A stretch of DNA of 33,527 bases, taken from Minisyncoccota bacterium (GTDB taxonomy: Bacteria > Verrucomicrobiota > Verrucomicrobiia > Methylacidiphilales > Verrucolacustridaceae). The DNA lies in NCBI GenBank assembly GCA_030054195.1, contig JASGCJ010000005.1, positions 31,520-65,046 on the forward strand, in the 5' to 3' direction. Positions 26,981-33,527 of this stretch are shown one piece after another. The notes beneath the pieces are model-generated. The model did not search any database and was not told where the DNA came from. It worked only from the letters and a program-made list of their open reading frames with translations. Made by a program: the position numbers and the translations under genes. Position 1 is the stretch's first letter; the number at the start of each line of letters is the position of its first letter.

Positions 26981-28159
26981 ATGGGCACAAAACGTTGGAG
27001 ACCTCAACTGATCGCCTTGAGCATCTTGCTCGCCTTCGTTGGCTTCTCCTACAGCTACGTCCGCTACTTCGTTCGAGCCCGCACCCATAGCGTCATTGTC
27101 TTTTTTGTTCCTGGCGCCAGCTCCGAACTCCTCGCCTTAGCCCAAGCCCGCGATCCCAATCGCACTCTTGCAGGTTTAGACCGCGCAGACGGTATGGCAT
27201 TTGTAGAAAGCCAATCCTCCGATCAACTTACGGGCGACGCCGCCGCTCTCGCCTCCTTTCTTGCCACAGGCCAATCAAGCCCTGCAGGGCGCTTAAGCCT
27301 TAGATATGATGGAAAACCTGCCGACACTCTCCTGTACGAAGCTCAACGACGTGGCCGTGCAGTCGGAATCGTATCCTCAGGCCCCATCACCTCGCCTGGA
27401 GTCGCTGCATTCTACTCCCACCAACCCGATGCTTCGGTATCTGGAACGGTTGCGCAACAGCTTCTCGATACCACACGCATCGATCTCATCCTTGGCGGGG
27501 GGCGCGAAATTTTTACTTCAGAAAAAAAGGCAGGTCGTCGTGATCTTGAAAAAGAGGCCGAAAAACTCGACTACACCCTGGTCTTCGACCGTGCGGGGCT
27601 AGAAAGTTTCCCAGCTTGGAATACACGCCGACTCCTCGGCCTTGTCGCCTCGGACTCCCTCCCTCTTGCCACTGCAGGAGGAGAAGCAGGCACAATCCAG
27701 CTTGCAGACCTTGTCCGTCGCGCGATTGAAACGTTGGCCTATAACTTACTCGGATACTTTCTCGTGGTAGATCATCCCCTCGTGGCTGCCGCAGCGGGTC
27801 AAAATCAGGCTGAACTTGCAGTCAGACAACTTCATGAACTCGATCGGGCGGTTGAAACCGCCAGAAAATATGCAGGAAAAAATACCCTGATTCTGGTCTA
27901 CTGTCCCTATGCCATTGGAGGATTTCAGTTTCTTGAAAAATCAAAAGCCAACTCCAGCGGCTCTCGCCGGCTCTCTCCTCTCTCCTGGCACAATGGACCA
28001 GGCAAAAAAGGCTCCGATCCTACTGCCTATACCACAGGCCGTGCCGCATCACCTTCGGCCGGCTTTGGTTGGGTCATCGCCTTTGGGCGTGGGTCGGAAA
28101 AGATTTCTGGCATCATGAAACCCGGCGAACTTCACGCCATTTTGAGTCGTCAGCTCTGA
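26981..28159 (+). CDS. Membrane-anchored alkaline-phosphatase-like protein, catalytic residues lost
   Basis: A 392-residue protein with one N-terminal membrane helix (LIALSILLAFVGFSYSYV). The body follows the PhoA fold in order: TGDAAALASFLATG, GRAVGIVSSGPITSPGVAAF, IDLILGGGREIF, IQLADLVRRAIETL, GYFLVV, and NTLILV...IGG. The active-site residues are replaced. The nucleophilic Ser aligns with Ala87 (D-A-A-A instead of D-S-A-A). The metal-binding Asp/His pair of the family's ADH motif is Cys-Pro (YCPYAIGG). The GDGMG loop reads VPGAS, and the ID..H ligands near VVDHPLVAAA are gone. It is therefore probably a binding or structural protein. The frame is intact. Its stop overlaps the likely rsmA start. 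Confidence 0.8.
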   Translation: MGTKRWRPQLIALSILLAFVGFSYSYVRYFVRARTHSVIVFFVPGASSELLALAQARDPNRTLAGLDRADGMAFVESQSSDQLTGDAAALASFLATGQSSPAGRLSLRYDGKPADTLLYEAQRRGRAVGIVSSGPITSPGVAAFYSHQPDASVSGTVAQQLLDTTRIDLILGGGREIFTSEKKAGRRDLEKEAEKLDYTLVFDRAGLESFPAWNTRRLLGLVASDSLPLATAGGEAGTIQLADLVRRAIETLAYNLLGYFLVVDHPLVAAAAGQNQAELAVRQLHELDRAVETARKYAGKNTLILVYCPYAIGGFQFLEKSKANSSGSRRLSPLSWHNGPGKKGSDPTAYTTGRAASPSAGFGWVIAFGRGSEKISGIMKPGELHAILSRQL

Positions 28160-28920
28160 ACACAACCCAGATCCGCGAAATTCTGGCCACCTGCGGCCTC
28201 CGCCCCCTTCGGCAACTCGGACAAAATTTCCTAGCTGAGCCCGCCCTGGCGACAGTCATCGCTCATGCCCTCCCAAAAACCAAAACAGAACCCATTCAAG
28301 AGGTCGGGCCTGGTCTTGGCGCCCTAACGCGAGCTCTTCTAACGCTGGGACACTCTGTGGAGGCTTTCGAGATCGACCAAGGCCTCATCACTTGGCTTCG
28401 CGAAGAGTTTCAAGACGAACCACGATTTCGTTTGATCGAGGGGGATGCCCTAAAAACCCTACCCTCTCATCCCCCCCGCTCTCTGGTTTGCGGGAATCTT
28501 CCCTACTCAATCTCGACACCGCTTCTTGTCCAACTCGCCTTACGATCCCCACCTCCAGCCACCATTGTCGTCACCCTGCAGAAGGAGGTGGCGGATCGGT
28601 ACTGTGCTCTTCCGCGCACCAGCGCATACGGGGCTGTGTCCGTTCTGCTTCAATCCGTTTTTTCGATCGAGAAGATTCGCAATCTGCCACCCGAAGTTTT
28701 TTACCCCCGCCCTCAAGTTGACTCTGCCGTTCTACGTCTCACTCGACATCCCACCCTTCCGACCAATCTTGCCCCCTTCTACGCATTCATCAAAAAGGGG
28801 TTTTCTCAAAGAAGGAAAAAGCTGAAAGGATTACTTCCCGTGAACCTCGACCTTCGGGCCGAGGAACTCGACCCCTCTCAATGGCGCGACCTTTATGAAT
28901 CCACCCGACGAGATCTTTGA
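28156..28920 (+). CDS. rsmA: 16S rRNA (adenine1518/1519-N6)-dimethyltransferase
   Basis: About 254 residues; RsmA/KsgA dimethylates two adjacent adenines near the 3' end of 16S rRNA. Seen: LRPLRQLGQNFLAEP, the SAM-binding EVGPGLGALTRALL, an acidic motif (AFEIDQG), and the catalytic CGNLPYSIST. I place the start at CTG 28156 because the translation then begins NTTQIREILATCGLRP, as in homologues; it overlaps the TGA of the previous gene (CTGA). The only other in-frame start codon nearby is TTG 28069, which would add a poorly conserved extension. The 3' end overlaps the next gene by 26 bp. Confidence 0.92.
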   Translation: MNTTQIREILATCGLRPLRQLGQNFLAEPALATVIAHALPKTKTEPIQEVGPGLGALTRALLTLGHSVEAFEIDQGLITWLREEFQDEPRFRLIEGDALKTLPSHPPRSLVCGNLPYSISTPLLVQLALRSPPPATIVVTLQKEVADRYCALPRTSAYGAVSVLLQSVFSIEKIRNLPPEVFYPRPQVDSAVLRLTRHPTLPTNLAPFYAFIKKGFSQRRKKLKGLLPVNLDLRAEELDPSQWRDLYESTRRDL

Positions 28921-29404
28921 TATCGTCGATAGCAACGATCGCGTCATCGGGACGGCTCCCCGATCTGAGATCCATGCAAAAGGTTTACTTCATCGAGCCG
29001 TACATCTTTGGATCTTTCATCCAGACGGTCGTCTCCTTCTTCAAAAAAGATCCCTCACAAAAGATAGGGAGCCCGGACGTTGGACTTCTAGCGTCAGTGG
29101 CCATGTGAATTCCAAAGAGGATTATGACACCGCCATGCACCGCGAAATTCCCGAGGAGATTGGTGTTCCTGCCTCTACCTGCAAAGATTTTCAGAAGGTG
29201 AAACAGTTCCCCGCATCCCAAGAGACCGATCAAGAGTTCGTTTGGCTCTACCAAGCGGTTCACCCAGGCCCCTTTCAACCCGATCCTCACGAAGTCGCCA
29301 GCTTGGATTGGTTTTTCCCTGCTCAAATTGATCAGATGCTACGGGATCGACCTTCGACGTTCTCCTCCTGCCTTCGATTACTGTGGAATCAACGCCCCCG
29401 ATGA
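28895..29404 (+). CDS. Nudix hydrolase related to isopentenyl-diphosphate isomerase
   Basis: A 169-residue Nudix protein. It has a complete Nudix box, GHVNSKEDYDTAMHREIPEE followed by IGV, which fits G-x5-E-x7-R-E-U-x-E-E-x-G-U. Overall it resembles type I isopentenyl-diphosphate isomerase (IDI), with KRSLTKDREPGRWTSSVSGH. In E. coli IDI the segment is TNSVCGHP with catalytic Cys67; here that Cys is Ser, and the standard Nudix box points to a pyrophosphatase. A carotenoid gene follows with a 4-bp ATGA overlap, so a link to isoprenoids is possible. Substrate is not known. Confidence 0.8.
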   Translation: MNPPDEIFDIVDSNDRVIGTAPRSEIHAKGLLHRAVHLWIFHPDGRLLLQKRSLTKDREPGRWTSSVSGHVNSKEDYDTAMHREIPEEIGVPASTCKDFQKVKQFPASQETDQEFVWLYQAVHPGPFQPDPHEVASLDWFFPAQIDQMLRDRPSTFSSCLRLLWNQRPR

Positions 29405-30852
29405 ATCGGCTTTCCGGAAAACGTGCCGTGGTGATTGGCGGGGGCATTGGCGGCCTCGCCGCCGCTCTACGACTTCGAAAAGCAGGCGCCCATGTTGTTC
29501 TGTTGGAAAAAAACGACTCTTTAGGCGGTAAAGTCTCTGAACGTCGGGTCAACGGGTTTCGATGGGACCTTGGCCCCTCCCTCTTCACCATGCCCCAAAT
29601 CCTTGACCGCCTCTTTGACGATTTGGGCGAAAAAAGGGAGGAACATCTCACTCTCGAACCTCTCTCACCCACATGTCGCTATCGCTGGGCCGATGGCTAC
29701 CAGTTTGACGAAAACGAGTTTTTCTGGTCCCGCCCCGACTCGGCCCGTCTACTCCGCTATGCTGAAGGGCTCTACAAACTTTCAGCCCCCGCGTTCCTTG
29801 AAAGTGATCCATCCGAAATTTGGAAAAAAGTCCTCAATCCCACCCTTCTACCACTACTCCGGTTTCTTCCCGCCATGAGCCCCTTTCGCTCCCTTGCCTC
29901 TGCCTCACGCCACTTCTACTCCGATCCACACCTCCAGCAGTTCCTTCAGAGGTTTGCCACTTATAACGGAAGCGATCCGGAACTTACCCCCGCTACCTTC
30001 GCCGTAATTCCCTACGTTCAGGCGCACTACGGCGGATGGTTCATTCGAGGCGGAATTCGCCGCCTTGCGGATACTCTTATTCAACTGGCCAAGAAACATG
30101 GAGTCGAAATTCAGACTTCAGCTCCCGTTCACTCGATCGACGCTTCCGGAGTCACACTTGCATCGGGTAAGAAAATTCAAGCCGACCTCCTTTTCCATAA
30201 TGGGGACGTTTTAGCTGCCTATCAAAAACTGATTCAACACCCACAATCTGCACAAGTGGCATCGAAGATGGCTAAACCTGATCGAGCGATATCCGGATTC
30301 GTTGTTCTTTTAGGTGTGAAAGGGAAAGATCCATCCCTAGCCCACCACAATATCTTCTTCTCCGACAACTACCCCCTGGAGTTCCAACAAATGTTTCGGG
30401 AGAAACGACCTGCGGAAAACCCCACCATTTATCTTTGTCTTAGTTCCAGAACTGACCCCGCTTCCGCACCCCCTGAACACGATAACTACTTCCTCCTCGT
30501 CAACGCACCCGCCAACACCACCACAATCGATTGGAGCAAGGAGTCCCCAAAATATACCGATCAAATCATTCGGATTTTGGATCAAAAGTTTTTGCCAGGG
30601 CTAAAGGACAAAATCGTCCATCAAGAGACAATCTCACCCGCAGATTTTGAGTCCCGCGATGGAGTCGTAGGGGGTTCCCTGTACGGTTGGGCTTCCCACG
30701 GAATGAAAAGTTCGTTTCTACGTCCCCCCATCCACTCCACCCTCATTCCGAATCTATACTTTGTGGGAGGAACCACTCATCCTGGAGGAGGTCTACCCCT
30801 CGTTCTTCTATCCGCCGAAATCGCCGTTCGCCTGGCGAATCGATCGTCTTAA
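29401..30852 (+). CDS. CrtI/CrtN-type carotenoid desaturase (FAD/NAD(P)-dependent)
   Basis: About 483 residues from ATG 29401. The N-terminal dinucleotide-binding motif is AVVIGGGIGGLAAALRLRKA, followed by LEKNDSLGGKVSERRVNGFR and DLGPSLFTMP, as in bacterial phytoene desaturases. The C-terminal family signature is NLYFVGGTTHPGGGLPLVLL. Enzymes of this group desaturate or oxidise phytoene, diapophytoene or related C30/C40 chains; which one cannot be told. No crtB or crtE is in the window. It converges on the E2 gene with a 4-bp overlap. Confidence 0.9.
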   Translation: MNRLSGKRAVVIGGGIGGLAAALRLRKAGAHVVLLEKNDSLGGKVSERRVNGFRWDLGPSLFTMPQILDRLFDDLGEKREEHLTLEPLSPTCRYRWADGYQFDENEFFWSRPDSARLLRYAEGLYKLSAPAFLESDPSEIWKKVLNPTLLPLLRFLPAMSPFRSLASASRHFYSDPHLQQFLQRFATYNGSDPELTPATFAVIPYVQAHYGGWFIRGGIRRLADTLIQLAKKHGVEIQTSAPVHSIDASGVTLASGKKIQADLLFHNGDVLAAYQKLIQHPQSAQVASKMAKPDRAISGFVVLLGVKGKDPSLAHHNIFFSDNYPLEFQQMFREKRPAENPTIYLCLSSRTDPASAPPEHDNYFLLVNAPANTTTIDWSKESPKYTDQIIRILDQKFLPGLKDKIVHQETISPADFESRDGVVGGSLYGWASHGMKSSFLRPPIHSTLIPNLYFVGGTTHPGGGLPLVLLSAEIAVRLANRSS

Positions 30853-32075
30853 AGCTTTTCCGGACTCTCCAGTAACTCGGCCACGCGGGCCAAAAGTCGT
30901 CCTGCCGCCCCACCGTCGATCACCCGATGATCAAAACTTAACGTCAAAGGTGCCACAGTCTTGGGCTGAAACGATTGTGTCTTCTCATCCCACTCAGGAA
31001 CTTTCTTTCCCGCCCCCAACCCCAAGACCAGACTTTGCTCGGGCAACGGAATCGGAGTCGCCCAATCCAAACCGAACGTTCCGTAGTTTGTCACCACTGC
31101 TACAGACCCTCCCAACCCCTCAGCCGGAATTTTACGCTCCTTCGCCTGCTTCATTCTTTCAGCATAAAGCGCCGCCAGCGTGTTTAAGTCTGTTTCATTC
31201 ACTCTCCGAAGGACAGGAACGAGAACCCCATCCTCCGCTTCAACAGCGAAGGCAATGTCGATCGACCCTGGATGCACGATCCGACTGCCCACCAACCGCC
31301 CCGCAGGCAAACTGTTTTCCGCTAAAGCGATTCCTAATGCCCGCACTGCGTACAGAGTAGGTCCCGGTTTTGCAGGGTGTTTTTTTCGGTGAGCAAGTAG
31401 GGCATCCATTCCCGCTGTTCTTCCAACCGTGGCCAAGGGACGTAGCCAGCTTCTCCGCATTGCATCCGCCACCGCCACCCGCATCGAGGAGGCAGGAGTA
31501 AGTTTCTGTTTCTCTAAATCCAACATGAACCTCTCAAAATCCTCAATCGTCACTCTCCCCTTCGCTCCGCTTGGCGCTAGCCCCGCCAAATCCGCCGCAT
31601 GCAACCCCAACTCCTCAATTCGCGCCTTCATTCGAGGCGATAGGTAACTGGCCCCTGCCGCACGTGCAGGGACAGGCAACCCCTGGATAGTCGGCAATAC
31701 ACCCTTTCCATTTCCATTTTCTCCATTCGAGTGAATTTTCTTTTTTCCCTCTTTTTCTTTCGGTTGAACCTTCCGGCCTCCATCTGGGCTCTTTTTTATT
31801 CCTTTCGACTCTTCCCGACCCGCCACCTCGACGTAACCCAAAACAGTTCCCACGGGATAACTTTGCCCCTCCTTAGCTTTCCACTCTTTCCAGACACCCC
31901 CGTAGCTCGTCGTTACACTCATGACTGCTTTACTCGTCTCAACCTCTGCCACCTCCTGATCCGCTTCAACCGTTTCGCCTGGCTTTACCTTGAGTCGCAA
32001 TAAAGTCGCCTCGGCGATCGACTCCCCTAACTGAGGCATAGAGATGGCAAACTGTCCCATAGTCTTATCGCCCAT
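30849..32075 (-). CDS. Dihydrolipoamide acyltransferase, E2 subunit of a 2-oxo acid dehydrogenase
   Basis: About 408 residues. The N-terminal lipoyl domain (MPQLGESIAEATLLRLKVKP) carries the lipoylated Lys in EVETSKAVMSV, with Ser where many have Asp before Lys. A peripheral-subunit-binding domain (LSPRMKARIEELGLHAADLA, then GRVTIEDFERF) follows a Lys/Gly-rich linker. The catalytic core ends in SFDHRVIDGGAAG with the active-site His and Asp. ATG 32075 has GAGG 8 nt upstream; ATG 32060 is an alternative. No E1 or E3 gene is in the window, so pyruvate or branched-chain specificity cannot be settled. A strong hairpin lies just upstream. Confidence 0.92.
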   Translation of the reverse strand: MGDKTMGQFAISMPQLGESIAEATLLRLKVKPGETVEADQEVAEVETSKAVMSVTTSYGGVWKEWKAKEGQSYPVGTVLGYVEVAGREESKGIKKSPDGGRKVQPKEKEGKKKIHSNGENGNGKGVLPTIQGLPVPARAAGASYLSPRMKARIEELGLHAADLAGLAPSGAKGRVTIEDFERFMLDLEKQKLTPASSMRVAVADAMRRSWLRPLATVGRTAGMDALLAHRKKHPAKPGPTLYAVRALGIALAENSLPAGRLVGSRIVHPGSIDIAFAVEAEDGVLVPVLRRVNETDLNTLAALYAERMKQAKERKIPAEGLGGSVAVVTNYGTFGLDWATPIPLPEQSLVLGLGAGKKVPEWDEKTQSFQPKTVAPLTLSFDHRVIDGGAAGRLLARVAELLESPEKL

Positions 32076-32113
32076 AATACCCGCCTCGGGTTGGGCGAAC
32101 AATGCCGAGGGCA

Positions 32114-32155
32114 GCCGATCCGGCTCTTCCCCTTCATCAGGGGATCCGGATCGGC
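32114..32155 (-). repeat. Strong two-stem hairpin between the four-helix-bundle gene and the E2 gene
   Basis: GCCGATCCGG (32114-32123) and CCGGATCGGC (32146-32155) are perfect 10-bp arms. Between them CCCCT/AGGGG form a second 5-bp stem around TCATC. No T-run follows on either strand, so a rho-independent terminator is doubtful. A leader structure for the E2 mRNA or a stem limiting readthrough is possible. Confidence 0.6.
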
Positions 32156-32177
32156 CACGCCCCAGCGCAGCCGTTCC

Positions 32178-32630
32178 TCAGGCGGCTGCTTTATTTTCCA
32201 GAGTCCGGATACTGGAAAAGAAGATGCGAATGAGAATATCCACCTCCTCCAACGCCGTTCTCACCGCCTGCCCATCACAGGGCAGTCCCGCCTTAGCCAA
32301 GAGCTGGAGTGCGCGTCGGGAAACACGCAACTCGGCTAAGCAGGCGCGGAACTTTTCCGCAAACTCCTTTGCCGAGGGCGATCCCTCCGCCTCCCCATGC
32401 CGGAAGTAAGCTGCTGTGCCCGAGCGAAGAAGCTCCTCCGCCAGATGCCCAGCCGCCCGATCTTCAGGCAGGCTTCCCGCCAACCCCAGTAGGTTGGAGG
32501 TGAAGGAGAGCAAACGGTCGGACAAGTCCGGCCCCTTTCTCTCCTCTTGAGCCGAAGGCCCCCCGCGGGGAGAGCTTCCAGCGTTGCGATCTTGTGATTT
32601 CCATCGTGTGTCTTGTGTGGTTGTCTTCAT
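32178..32630 (-). CDS. Four-helix-bundle protein (S23/IVS type)
   Basis: A 150-residue protein. From about residue 36 it follows the S23/four-helix-bundle family: DLSDRLLSFTSNLLGLAGSL, then GHLAEELLRSGTAAYFRHGE, KFRACLAELRVSRRALQLLA and a last helix ending ENKAAA. The first 35 residues are polar, low in complexity and unlike the family; no internal ATG would remove them. The family was first found in 23S rRNA intervening sequences but is widespread as free-standing genes; no rRNA is near here. The role is unknown, possibly nucleic-acid binding. It diverges from the lipase maturation factor gene with 59 bp between the starts. Confidence 0.8.
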   Translation of the reverse strand: MKTTTQDTRWKSQDRNAGSSPRGGPSAQEERKGPDLSDRLLSFTSNLLGLAGSLPEDRAAGHLAEELLRSGTAAYFRHGEAEGSPSAKEFAEKFRACLAELRVSRRALQLLAKAGLPCDGQAVRTALEEVDILIRIFFSSIRTLENKAAA

Positions 32631-32689
32631 ACAGGATTAAACTGCTGCCAACAAAAAAGGGTTCGGTCTTTTTTTAATTTTTTTACTTC

Positions 32690-33527
32690 ATGAACCAATC
32701 GATCAGTTTTTGGCTCTTGGCCCGAATTACTGGATTGAGTTACTTCTTTGCCTTCCTCTCTCTTCTTCCCCAGATCCCTGGCCTGATCGGGCCCAATGGG
32801 ATCCTTCCCGCTAACGATCTTCTGTTCCGCGCCACTAAAGTTCTATCTCCCGAGACCGCACTTTGGGCACTCCCATCCCTCGGATGGATTTTTAGCACAT
32901 CAAATTTTGCCCTCCACCTGATCGCCCTTCTCGGAATCGTCGGTTCCCTTTTACTTCTCACCGGCTTTCTTCGCCCGATCGGTGCCATCCTGTCTTGGAT
33001 CTGCTGGCTCTCCTTCGTGAATATCGGTCAGGATTTCCTCTCCTTCCAATGGGACACCCTCCTACTCGAAGTTGGCTTTCTCGTTCTCTTTGTCGAAAAA
33101 CCCGGCCTTCGCCCCCGCCCACCCGGCCTCGATATTCCACCCCTACTCATCCGCTTCGCCCTCACCTTCCTTCTCTTTCGTCTCATGTTCAGCTCGGGAA
33201 TCGTCAAAATCCTCAGTGGCGACCCCACCTGGGCCAACCTCTCCGCCATGACCTATCACTTTGAAACCCAACCTATGCCCAACCCCCTCTCCTGGTTCAT
33301 TCACCAACTCCCCCACCCTATTCTCAAGCTCTCCACCCTCTTTACCTTTATCATCGAACTCCTACTCCCTTTCGCCCTTCTCTTTCCCCAACCCAAAGTT
33401 CGCCTCACCGCCTCCCTCGGATTCCTCTCCCTCATGCTCCTCATCGCCGTAACTGGGAACTACGCTTTTTTTAATCTTCTTACCATCGGCCTATGCCTTG
33501 CCCTAATCGAAAACCGTTACTATCCCT
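32690..33527 (+). CDS. Lipase maturation factor family protein (3' end outside window)
   Basis: Open from ATG 32690 to the window end, giving 279 residues. Many membrane helices are seen. Residues about 105-125 contain SFQWDTLLLEVGFL, and later SSGIVKILSGDPTW and MTYHFETQPMPNPLSWF, hallmarks of the LMF1-like family. Eukaryotic LMF1 helps lipases fold in the endoplasmic reticulum; the bacterial role is not known. The upstream gap is T-rich (32668-32685). No Shine-Dalgarno is evident. The soluble C-terminal part expected of the family lies beyond the window. Confidence 0.88.
   Translation, partial: MNQSISFWLLARITGLSYFFAFLSLLPQIPGLIGPNGILPANDLLFRATKVLSPETALWALPSLGWIFSTSNFALHLIALLGIVGSLLLLTGFLRPIGAILSWICWLSFVNIGQDFLSFQWDTLLLEVGFLVLFVEKPGLRPRPPGLDIPPLLIRFALTFLLFRLMFSSGIVKILSGDPTWANLSAMTYHFETQPMPNPLSWFIHQLPHPILKLSTLFTFIIELLLPFALLFPQPKVRLTASLGFLSLMLLIAVTGNYAFFNLLTIGLCLALIENRYYP

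Noticed and set aside
30761-31360. 199-residue plus-strand ORF
   Set aside because: Shadow across the end of the desaturase gene and antisense to the E2 core.
32178-32630. Diversity-generating retroelement accessory protein (Avd)
   Set aside because: Avd shares the four-helix fold, but no reverse transcriptase or template/variable repeat pair is seen.

Overview
The window reads as a stretch of chromosome from a Gram-negative bacterium of moderate GC, most likely Verrucomicrobiota. That assignment is inferred from the mix of families: a FecR protein with a YDG domain, an autotransporter-associated beta-strand repeat protein, a lipase maturation factor homologue, a GldA/F/G-like ABC transporter with a DUF4340 protein, and a free-standing four-helix-bundle (S23-type) protein. 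No 16S rRNA or other taxonomic marker settles it. Genes are tightly packed, with many ATGA-type overlaps and convergent genes that share their last bases. I see no insertion sequence, prophage, CRISPR array or integrase.

Positions 1-7891 encode cell-surface proteins. On the minus strand a FecR/YDG protein is followed 9 bp later by a giant secreted repeat protein whose C-terminus lies outside the window. Diverging from them are an outer-membrane beta-barrel protein and a small exported protein, which share a motif just after their signal peptides. Positions 7970-11590 hold a GT39/ArnT-like membrane glycosyltransferase, interrupted by one in-frame TGA, and a divergent asnB.

Positions 11630-19582 are one long minus-strand block. 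It runs ABC ATPase, permease, GldG-like auxiliary protein, DUF4340 protein, a small membrane protein, a TPR membrane protein, and finally nadB. A tRNA-Asp gene lies on the opposite strand just before nadB. Positions 19658-25324 are housekeeping genes in alternating orientation: parA, rpiA, larC, a DUF429 protein, zupT and serS.

Positions 25410-30852 form a plus-strand chain of six overlapping or closely spaced genes: a Ppx-type phosphatase, a separate HD-domain protein that matches the missing Ppx C-terminus, a membrane-anchored alkaline-phosphatase-like protein with its catalytic residues replaced, rsmA/ksgA, a Nudix hydrolase and a CrtI-type carotenoid desaturase. On the minus strand follow a dihydrolipoamide acyltransferase (E2) and a four-helix-bundle protein, separated by a strong hairpin. 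The window ends inside a lipase maturation factor family gene. The most notable items are the catalytically dead PhoA-like protein, the TGA-split glycosyltransferase, the two-gene Ppx, and the Gld-like block with two uncharacterised membrane proteins. Every intergenic gap is shorter than 300 bases.
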